Shown here: positions 1-6,097 of the stretch, piece after piece
Layout of the letters: the number at the start of each line of letters is the position of its first letter
How positions within the stretch are numbered: position 1 is the stretch's first letter
Source: Thermoleophilia bacterium
Lineage (GTDB): Bacteria; Actinomycetota; Thermoleophilia; Gaiellales; Gaiellaceae
Reading direction: 5' to 3'
DNA: 8,218 nt
NCBI GenBank assembly: GCA_029858755.1
Contig: JAOUEK010000068.1
Coordinates: 1-8,218, forward strand
The notes under the pieces: generated by a model
The model's input: only the letters and a program-made list of their open reading frames with translations
Databases searched by the model: none
What the model was told of the DNA's origin: nothing
Made by a program: the position numbers and the translations under genes

Positions 1-1
1 C

Positions 2-1180
2 TGGTTCGTGGGCCACAACGCGATTCGCCTCGCGGCGGGCGTCTCCGGCTCCGAGCCCTCGGAGGAGGAGCTCCGGTCGATGGAGGGCTTCGTCCGAGAG
101 GCGATGGCGGAGGGCGCGCTCGGGATGTCGACGGGGCTCGAGTTCAACCCCGGTCGCGAGGCGACGACGGAGGAGCTGGTGCGGCTCAACGCCGTCGCCG
201 GGGAATACGGGGGCATGTACACGAGCCACGTCCGGAATCGCGACTCCGCGATCTTCGAGGCCATCGGCGAGTTCCTCGTAGTCGCGGGGGCGGGCGGCGG
301 CAAGGCGGAGATCTCGCACTTCAACGTGCGGCACAACACGAACGCTCCCGACCGCGGGTGGGAGCGCGCCGTGGCGATGATGGTCGACGCGCGGGAGCGC
401 GGCCTCGACGTGCTCGCCGACACGACGCCGTTCCGCGAGGGGTTCGGCCAGCTGTCCGGGATCCTCCCGGCGTGGGTCGCTGCGGACGGGCCGGAGGCGG
501 CGCTCGCGCGCCTTCGCGACCCCCAGCAGCGCGCGGTGATCCGTCGCGACTGCGACCGCTACTGGCGCTTCATCGCGAAGGGCGAGTGGGAGCGCGTCCG
601 CCTCCAGGAGAGCCCGCTCCACCCGGAGCTCGACGGGCTCGACTTCCGCCAGATCGCCGAGCTGCGCAATGCAGACCCCTGGGACTGCTTCTTCGACGTG
701 CTCTGCGACGCCGGCACGGCCTACGAGAGCGTGCTCGTGGTGGGCACGCTCTTCACCGACGAGCACCTCGCGGAGATGATCTCGCACCCGCTCTTCTCCC
801 TGGGCGTGGACACGTTCACGGCGACCCTCGACGGACCGCTCGCAGAGCTGGTGCGACACCCGCTCTCGTACGCCGGGCACGTGCACTACCTCACCCACCA
901 CGTTCGCGAGAAGGGAACCCTCCGGCTCGAGGAGGCGATCCGGAAGATGACGAGCATGCCCGCGGCGCACTTCGGGCTGTGGGACCGCGGGCTTCTGCGC
1001 GCCGGGTACGCCGCCGACGTGGTCGTCTTCGACTTCGACGAGCTCGACGACGTGTCCACGATCGACGACCCGCACCGCTACGCCAAGGGCGTCGAGCACG
1101 TGATCGTGAACGGCGTTGCCGTCGTCTCCAACGGGGAGCACACCGGCGCCCGGCCCGGGCGGCACCTATTGCGTCGATGA
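2..1180 (+). CDS. N-acyl-D-amino-acid deacylase (D-aminoacylase family amidohydrolase), 5' partial
   Basis: The visible 392 residues are the C-terminal part of a metal-dependent amidohydrolase of the D-aminoacylase type, which cleaves N-acyl-D-amino acids to a D-amino acid and a carboxylate in the cytosol. The frame is open from base 2 (Trp-Phe-Val-Gly-His), so the true start and the N-terminal HxH metal site lie upstream; the GTG at 8 is an internal Val. Family landmarks in order are VGHNAIRL (10-30), MSTGLEFNPG (125-155), the metal-ligand His in TSHVRNR (227-229), the His of ISHFN (317-319), an Asp in GVD at 809-811 where the family usually has SDG, then EEAIRKMTSMPAAHFGL, DRGLLRAGYAADVVVFD and the end motif TGARPGR. 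The HPR-type motif after the Asp is HPLSYAGH here, so this is a divergent subgroup. The TGA stop overlaps the next ATG. The family is clear; D-specificity and the acyl group are inferred. Confidence 0.85.
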   Translation, partial: WFVGHNAIRLAAGVSGSEPSEEELRSMEGFVREAMAEGALGMSTGLEFNPGREATTEELVRLNAVAGEYGGMYTSHVRNRDSAIFEAIGEFLVVAGAGGGKAEISHFNVRHNTNAPDRGWERAVAMMVDARERGLDVLADTTPFREGFGQLSGILPAWVAADGPEAALARLRDPQQRAVIRRDCDRYWRFIAKGEWERVRLQESPLHPELDGLDFRQIAELRNADPWDCFFDVLCDAGTAYESVLVVGTLFTDEHLAEMISHPLFSLGVDTFTATLDGPLAELVRHPLSYAGHVHYLTHHVREKGTLRLEEAIRKMTSMPAAHFGLWDRGLLRAGYAADVVVFDFDELDDVSTIDDPHRYAKGVEHVIVNGVAVVSNGEHTGARPGRHLLRR

Positions 1181-2226
1181 TCGACCTCCGGTCGGACCTC
1201 TGCTCGCTGCCGACGGAGGAGATGTGGGAGGCGATGCGGGCCGCCGAGCTGGGCTGGGCGACCTACGGCGAGGACGCCTCGGTGAACGAGCTGTGCGCGC
1301 GAGTCGCAGCGCTGCTCGGCAAGCCTGCCGCGCTGTGGGTGCCCACGTGCGGGATGGCCAACCTCGTGGCGCTGCTCACGTTCTGCGGGGCCGGCGATCG
1401 GGTCGTGCTCGAGTCCGCCTCGCACGTGCTCACGTCCGAGGCGATGGGGATCGAGACGATCGCGGGGCTCGAGCCTCGCTCCCTGTGGGCCGCCGACGGC
1501 CGACTCGACCCGGACGAGGTCGACGAGCTGGTGGCGGAGTCGCACGCGGCGCTGCTCGTCCTCGAGAACACGCACACGCGTGCCGGCGGCACGGCCCTCT
1601 CTGTGGAGCTGACGAAGGCGCTCGCCGAGGCCGCCGGGCGGCACGGATGCCGTGTCCACCTGGACGGCGCGCGGCTCGTGAACGCCTCCGTCGCCCTCGA
1701 CGTGCCGCTCGCCGAGCTCGCCGCGCCGGCGAACTCCGTCGCCCTCTCGCTGAACAAGGGGCTCTCGGCCCCCATGGGCACTGTGCTCGCCGGGAGCGAC
1801 GCGGTGGTGGAACGGGCCCGGACGATGCTCCGCCGCCTCGGCGGCGCCAGCGTCCACCGCGCCGGGATCGCCGCAGCCGCCGGGCTCGTGGCCCTGGAGA
1901 CGACGATCCACGGGATCGCGGACGACCACCGGCGGGCGCGGGCGCTCGCAGCGCGGCTCGCCGCCGTCCCCGGCCTACGGCTCCAGCCGGCAACCGTGGA
2001 GACCAACATCGTCCTCGTCGACGTCTCGTGCACGGGCCTCTCACCCGAGGAGGTCGTGCGAGGCCTCGCAGCAGACGGCGTGCTGGTGATGGAGCGGGAC
2101 ACGCACCGGATCCGGCTCGTCACGCATCGCCTGATCGGGGACGCCGAGGTCGACAGGGCGGCAGAGGCGCTCGCCCGGCTCGCCGCCTCGGCCGAGGATC
2201 ACGGCACGGCGGCCAGGGCGTCGTGA
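1177..2226 (+). CDS. low-specificity threonine aldolase, PLP-dependent (beta-eliminating lyase family)
   Basis: This 349-residue protein is a fold-type I PLP enzyme that reversibly cleaves beta-hydroxy-alpha-amino acids such as L-threonine or L-allo-threonine to glycine and an aldehyde. The N-terminus MIDLRSD with Ser6 is the classic family start and fixes the ATG at 1177. Other landmarks are YGEDASVNEL (30-39), PTCGMAN (56-62), His83 (ring-stacking position), His133 in ENTH, HLDGAR (161-166) with PLP-binding Asp163 and carboxylate-binding Arg166, the Schiff-base Lys194 in LNKGLSAPMG, and Arg313 in RLVTH. The residues for catalysis are therefore present, although the usual SKGLGAP reads NKGLSAP and the usual GGGMRQ motif reads GGASVHR. 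Length is normal for the family (about 340 residues). It is joined by ATGA and GTGA overlaps to the genes on both sides, with no clear Shine-Dalgarno site of its own, which suggests coupled translation. Side-chain preference cannot be read from the sequence. Confidence 0.92.
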   Translation: MIDLRSDLCSLPTEEMWEAMRAAELGWATYGEDASVNELCARVAALLGKPAALWVPTCGMANLVALLTFCGAGDRVVLESASHVLTSEAMGIETIAGLEPRSLWAADGRLDPDEVDELVAESHAALLVLENTHTRAGGTALSVELTKALAEAAGRHGCRVHLDGARLVNASVALDVPLAELAAPANSVALSLNKGLSAPMGTVLAGSDAVVERARTMLRRLGGASVHRAGIAAAAGLVALETTIHGIADDHRRARALAARLAAVPGLRLQPATVETNIVLVDVSCTGLSPEEVVRGLAADGVLVMERDTHRIRLVTHRLIGDAEVDRAAEALARLAASAEDHGTAARAS

Positions 2227-3833
2227 AGGGCGTCGTCGTCGCACCCGAGCCGATGGCCGCCGAGGTGGGGGCGGACGTCCTGCGCGCAGGGGGAAACGCC
2301 TTCGACGCCGCCGTGGCGGCGGCCTTCGCGCAGGCGGTGTTCAACCCGTTCCAGTGCGGGCTCGGCGGCTGGGGCGGCGCGACGCTGTACGACGCGGCGA
2401 CGGGCGCGTGCGAAGACCTCGCGTTCCCCGCGCGGATCGGCTCACGGATGCGCCCCGACATGTGGGTCGACGACATCGCGGGCTACACGGACGTGTGGCA
2501 CTACGCCCTGTTCGAGGATCGGCGCAACATGATCGGCTACACCGCGGTGATGACGCCGGGCACGGTCGCGGGCCTCGGCGAGCTGCACCGGCGCCACGGC
2601 AGCACGGCGTGGGCCGAGTTGCTCGCGCCGTCGATCGAGTGGAGCGACCGGGGGTTCGCGTGGCCCGAGTACGTCGCCATGTACTGCCGCAGCCCGTACC
2701 TCCCCGACCTCCCGCACCCGCGCGACAAGTACTGCGCGACGCCGGCTGCGGCAGCGCTGTTCCAGCGCGCCGACGGCACGATGCTCGAGCGCGGCGACCA
2801 CTACCGCAACCCCGACCAGGCGGCGTCGCTGCGGGCGATCGCGGTCAACGGCCCCGCCGAGCTGTCCACGGGAGCCCTCGCCGACGTGGTGGCCGAGGAC
2901 TTCGAGCGCAACGGGGCCTTCGTCACGCGCGAGGACCTCGCCACGTACCGCCCCCGCTGGTCGAGTCCGCTGGAGGGCTCCTACCGTGGTCTGCGCGTCG
3001 CCACGGCGACGCTGCCCGCCGGGGGCATCATCCTGCTGCAGATGCTCAAGGTGCTGGAGCGATTCGAGCTCCGGGGCCTCGAGCACAACGGCCCCGAGCA
3101 CGGATTCCTCGTGTCCGCCGCGCTCGCCTGGGGCGGCGTCACGCGGTTCCGCCACCTGAGCGACCCCGAGCACAGCGAGGTGCCGGTCGACCACCTCCTC
3201 TCGGACGACGTCGCGGACGAGGTCGCGGCTCGCATCCGCGCGGGCGAGCTGCCCGACGCGGTCACCCTCGACAAGCCGAGCGGCACGTCGCACCTCACCA
3301 TCGTCGACGAGCAGGGGAACTGCGTCTCGCTGACCCACACGCTGACGAGCTGCAGCGGGGTGGTCGTACCGGGCACCGGCTTCACGTGGAACGACTGCGT
3401 CGCATTGATGGATCCGAGGCCGGGACGTCCGAACTCGTACGTCCCCGGGCGCGCACGGGCGAGCGCGCTGGCGACGACGATCGTGTTCGCGGACGATGCT
3501 CCGTGGCTCGTCCTCGGGGCGCCCGGCGGCTGGTCGGTGACATCGGGCGTGCTGCAGTCGATCGTCAACATCGTCGACTTCGGCATGACGCCGACCGAGG
3601 CAGTCGTCGCCCCGCGCTTCCACAGCGAGGGCACGCCGGTGTTCTGCGAGCTCCGCGTCCCGCAGCGAACGGTGCGGGCGCTCCGCGACCGCGGCGTCCC
3701 GCTTCGGCAGAGCCTCTACCACTACCACGCGTCGTTCTCGCGACCCCAGGTGGTGATGATCACGGAGGACGGGTACCGGGCGGCGTCCGACCCGCGCTCC
3801 GACGGCGGCGCAGCCGTCCACTCGACGGGCTGA
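2223..3833 (+). CDS. gamma-glutamyltransferase-family Ntn hydrolase with divergent substrate pocket
   Basis: This 536-residue protein has the GGT fold, in which a single chain cuts itself before a threonine to make a large and a small subunit. The GTG at 2223 was chosen because the family start (GVVVAPEPMAAEVG, then LRAGGNAFDAAVAAAFA at 20-36) follows at once; AGGG at 2215-2218 may be a weak ribosome site. The nucleophile is Thr355 in GTSHLTIVD, with Thr373 and the oxyanion-hole pair Gly435-Gly436 kept. DPRSDGGAA near the end is the usual GGT C-terminus. No signal peptide is seen, so it is probably cytosolic, unlike secreted glutathione-cleaving GGTs. By hand alignment to E. coli GGT, most gamma-glutamyl-contacting residues differ: RExAP is absent around residues 66-76, and Thr375, Cys392, Leu395 and Ala415 replace Asn411, Gln430, Asp433 and Ser463. 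A different amide substrate, perhaps acylase-like, is likely. The last 74 bases overlap the convergent transporter gene. Confidence 0.9.
   Translation: MKGVVVAPEPMAAEVGADVLRAGGNAFDAAVAAAFAQAVFNPFQCGLGGWGGATLYDAATGACEDLAFPARIGSRMRPDMWVDDIAGYTDVWHYALFEDRRNMIGYTAVMTPGTVAGLGELHRRHGSTAWAELLAPSIEWSDRGFAWPEYVAMYCRSPYLPDLPHPRDKYCATPAAAALFQRADGTMLERGDHYRNPDQAASLRAIAVNGPAELSTGALADVVAEDFERNGAFVTREDLATYRPRWSSPLEGSYRGLRVATATLPAGGIILLQMLKVLERFELRGLEHNGPEHGFLVSAALAWGGVTRFRHLSDPEHSEVPVDHLLSDDVADEVAARIRAGELPDAVTLDKPSGTSHLTIVDEQGNCVSLTHTLTSCSGVVVPGTGFTWNDCVALMDPRPGRPNSYVPGRARASALATTIVFADDAPWLVLGAPGGWSVTSGVLQSIVNIVDFGMTPTEAVVAPRFHSEGTPVFCELRVPQRTVRALRDRGVPLRQSLYHYHASFSRPQVVMITEDGYRAASDPRSDGGAAVHSTG
3760..3833. 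other. convergent coding overlap between the two operons
   Basis: The plus-strand GGT-like gene ends with TGA at 3831-3833, and the minus-strand MFS gene ends with TGA at 3760-3762, so 74 bases code on both strands. The GGT side carries family-typical C-terminal sequence (EDGYRAASDPRSDGGAA) and is certainly real. The MFS side encodes only the disordered Arg/Pro-rich tail. No hairpin followed by a T run is present, so each transcript probably runs into the antisense of the other. Confidence 0.85.
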
Positions 3834-5073
3834 GCACGACCAGCTCGCGCGGAGGGCGCCCGCTGCGCACGAGGGCCGCGGCGCCCGCCACGGCGACCGC
3901 GATCGCGATCGTGCCGGCGCTCACGAACGCGAGCCGTGTGCCGCCGATCTCGGTCAGCGAGCCGGCGATCAGCCCACCGAGCGGTGCACCCCCCTGGAAG
4001 GCGAAGAAGTACAGGCTGGCCGCTCTGCCGCGGAGCTGCTCCGGCGCGGCGAGCTGCAGGGTGGCCAGAGCCGACGAGCCCCACAGGACGTAGAAGATGC
4101 CGATCGCGAACAGGAGCACGCACACCACGACGAGCGACGACTGCGGAGCGAGCAGCAGCTGGAAGAAGCCGAAGCCGGCCGCTCCGCCGAGCACGAGCAG
4201 GAGGCGGGCCCGGGCGACCGTCGCGAGGATCAGCGCCCCGCAGAGCGCCCCCGCGCCGAACACCGCCGCGATCAGCCCGAACACCTCTGCGCCCTCGCCG
4301 AGCGTGCGGCGCGCGACGAGTGGCAGCAACACGTCGAAGTTGAAGGAGAACGTGCTCACGAGCAGCACGGCCAGGAACGCGACCGTGACGCGGCGCGCGC
4401 TGAAGGCGAAGCGGAAGGTGTCGGCGACACCGGCGAGCACCTCGCGCGCACGCGCGGGTGTCGTCGGGACCGGGGCGAGGCGCATCGCCAGGAGCGCGCC
4501 CACCACGACCACGTAGCTGCCCGCGTTCACGGCGAAGGCGACGCCGGCACCGGCGGAGGCGACGACGACGCCGCCGAGGGCCGGGCCCAGGATCCGCGCG
4601 GTCGTGCCGAGGGCGGAGCTCAGCGCGACGGCGTTGGGGAGGTCGTCGCGACCGACGATGCGGAAGACGAGCGTGTGGCGCGCCGGTGCCGCGAGCGCCA
4701 ACGCCACTCCCTGCGCGAAGCCGAGCGCGTACAGCTGCCAGACCTCGATCACGCCCGAGAGCGCGAGCACCGCGAGCACGGAGGCGATGGCCGCGAGCGC
4801 CAGCTCGCAGCCGATCACCAGCCGGCGGACGTCGAAGCGGTCGGCGATCGACCCTCCGGCGAGGACGAGCACCGTCACGGGCAGCGTCTGGACGAGCGCG
4901 AGCACGCCGACGGCGACGGCCGACCGCGTCAACTCGAGCGTCAGCCAGTACGCCGCGATCTGCTGCATCCACGTGCCGACGAACGAGATCGCGTTGCCCG
5001 CGAAGTACAGCCGGTAGTCGCGGTGGTGGCGCAGGCTCGCGAACGTCCGTCCGCCGAGCCGCGCCAGGCTCAC
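3760..5073 (-). CDS. MFS transporter, 12 TM, EntS/MFS_3-like exporter
   Basis: This 437-residue integral membrane protein has about 12 hydrophobic segments in two halves (roughly residues 22-50, 52-73, 85-107, 112-130, 148-170, 173-196, then six more to about 410). A major-facilitator motif A lies between helices 2 and 3 (GGSIADRFDVRR, 73-84). The opening RHHRDYRLYFAGNAISFVGTW is typical of the EntS-like MFS_3 family of proton-driven exporters. The start is a GTG at 5073, one base after the stop of the upstream deacylase gene, so it is the last gene of the minus-strand operon and probably depends on coupled translation. The tail after helix 12 is rich in Arg, Ser and Pro, and its last 24 or so residues are read from the strand opposite the end of the GGT-like gene. 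Its cargo is unknown; export of a product or toxic intermediate is a guess from context. Uptake cannot be excluded. Confidence 0.9.
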   Translation of the reverse strand: MSLARLGGRTFASLRHHRDYRLYFAGNAISFVGTWMQQIAAYWLTLELTRSAVAVGVLALVQTLPVTVLVLAGGSIADRFDVRRLVIGCELALAAIASVLAVLALSGVIEVWQLYALGFAQGVALALAAPARHTLVFRIVGRDDLPNAVALSSALGTTARILGPALGGVVVASAGAGVAFAVNAGSYVVVVGALLAMRLAPVPTTPARAREVLAGVADTFRFAFSARRVTVAFLAVLLVSTFSFNFDVLLPLVARRTLGEGAEVFGLIAAVFGAGALCGALILATVARARLLLVLGGAAGFGFFQLLLAPQSSLVVVCVLLFAIGIFYVLWGSSALATLQLAAPEQLRGRAASLYFFAFQGGAPLGGLIAGSLTEIGGTRLAFVSAGTIAIAVAVAGAAALVRSGRPPRELVVLSPSSGRLRRRRSAGRTPPGTRPP

Positions 5074-5074
5074 G

Positions 5075-6097
5075 TCAGAGCAACGCGGAGCGGTCGATCG
5101 GCTGGCCGAGCACGAACACGCAGTCGCCCTGCTCGGTCAGCGGGATCGCCTTCGTGACGGCGACGTAGCCGTCCAGCGGCGCGAGGATCTCCTCGGGCCG
5201 GCGGTCGGGGCGGTCGAGGAACCAGAGCCGCCCGACCGGCTCGCCGGCCGAGACGGCGTCGCCCGGCTCGAGCAGCGCCTCGAAGAGCCCGTCCTCGGGC
5301 GAGAGGACGATGTTCGCGGGGTCGCGGCCGTCGAGGATCACCGCGGGCGGCAGCCCGAGCGACGCGCGCGTCTGCGCCTCGCCGTCGAGCACACCGACGT
5401 GGCGGAGCACGTTGTTGAGCCCGCTCCAGGCCAACCGGTGCACCGGCGCCGGCACGCGTCCGCCGCCGCCGAGCTCGGTGGTGATCACGAGCTTGCCCTG
5501 GCCCTCCGCCTCCACCGGGAGCAGGCCCGTCCCGTTGACGTCGATGTAGAGGTAGTGCCAGTCACTGCACCATGCCTCCATGCCCTCCAGCATCGCGCGG
5601 CGCTGCACCGGGTCGTCGACGACGTGCATGTGGGAGCACGGGAGGAACCAGGCGCTGCGTCCACCCGAGTGCATGTCGATCACGACGTCCGCCATGGGGA
5701 AGAGCACGCGCGTGAGGTAGTCGGCGAGCTGCTCGTTGGGCGGGCCGTCGGGGCGTCCCGGGAAGGAGCGGTTGAAGTTCGCGCCGGAGGGCCAGTTGCG
5801 CGTGTTCGCCTTCGAGGCGGCGACGGACAGCACCGGGATCACGATCACGCGACCCGACACGCGCTCGGGCTCGAGCTCCTGCAGCAGCCGCAGCGCCGCG
5901 ACCTGGCCCTCGTACTCGTCGCCGTGGTTGCCGGCGAGCACGAGCACGGTGGGGCCGTCGCCACTGGCCACCTGGCCGATGTGGACGAACGTGCTGGCCC
6001 AGCCTGCGGTGTTGGTGATCTTGGGGAGCGAGAGGTGCCCGATCTGCTTGCCGGTGGCGCCGTAGTCGATCGTGCACCCGACGGGCGAGTCGATCAC
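5075..6097 (-). CDS. zinc-dependent deacylase of the succinylglutamate desuccinylase/aspartoacylase family, DoeB-like
   Basis: This 340-residue cytosolic metalloenzyme of the M14-like AstE/AspA family hydrolyses an N-acyl amino acid. The catalytic domain (about 1-240) shows GNHGDEYEG with zinc ligands His58 and Glu61, NRSFPG (109-114) for substrate carboxylate binding, DMHSGG with the third ligand His143, and Glu209 of TELGGGG as the catalytic base. A C-terminal beta-barrel domain (about 250-340) follows, as usual in the family. The overall pattern, especially NRSFPG, ADVVIDMHSGG and TELGGGG, most resembles DoeB/EutE, the N2-acetyl-L-2,4-diaminobutanoate deacetylase of ectoine breakdown. The GTG at 6097 overlaps the aminotransferase stop as GTGA, and GAGG (plus-strand 6105-6108), 7 bases upstream, is a fair ribosome site that supports this start. 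The neighbouring class III aminotransferase recalls the DoeB-DoeD pair, but DoeA and DoeC are not seen here. The family is sure; the exact substrate is inferred. Confidence 0.88.
   Translation of the reverse strand: MIDSPVGCTIDYGATGKQIGHLSLPKITNTAGWASTFVHIGQVASGDGPTVLVLAGNHGDEYEGQVAALRLLQELEPERVSGRVIVIPVLSVAASKANTRNWPSGANFNRSFPGRPDGPPNEQLADYLTRVLFPMADVVIDMHSGGRSAWFLPCSHMHVVDDPVQRRAMLEGMEAWCSDWHYLYIDVNGTGLLPVEAEGQGKLVITTELGGGGRVPAPVHRLAWSGLNNVLRHVGVLDGEAQTRASLGLPPAVILDGRDPANIVLSPEDGLFEALLEPGDAVSAGEPVGRLWFLDRPDRRPEEILAPLDGYVAVTKAIPLTEQGDCVFVLGQPIDRSALL

Noticed and set aside
358..1176. In-frame upstream extension of the threonine aldolase frame
   Set aside because: The upstream part is Arg/Pro/Ala-rich antisense-like sequence overlapping the D-aminoacylase gene. 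The family N-terminus MIDLRSD begins exactly at 1177.
2442..3821. 459-residue open frame on the minus strand opposite the GGT-like gene
   Set aside because: It is rich in Arg, Val, Asp and His with no domain motif, and it lies entirely opposite a gene with strong family motifs. Such frames are expected in very GC-rich DNA.
3854..3861. GGGCGCCC palindrome just past the GGT stop as a possible terminator
   Set aside because: The stem is too short, has no T run on either strand, and lies within the transporter coding sequence; such palindromes are common at this base composition.
3896..3912. Repeated CGATCG bases resembling a short repeat element
   Set aside because: They encode alternating Ala/Ile/Val in transmembrane helix 12 and are explained by codon repetition.
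2354..4093. 579-residue plus-strand frame crossing the GGT and MFS genes
   Set aside because: It is made almost wholly of Arg, Ala, Gly and Pro, and it crosses the operon boundary in conflict with two well-supported genes.
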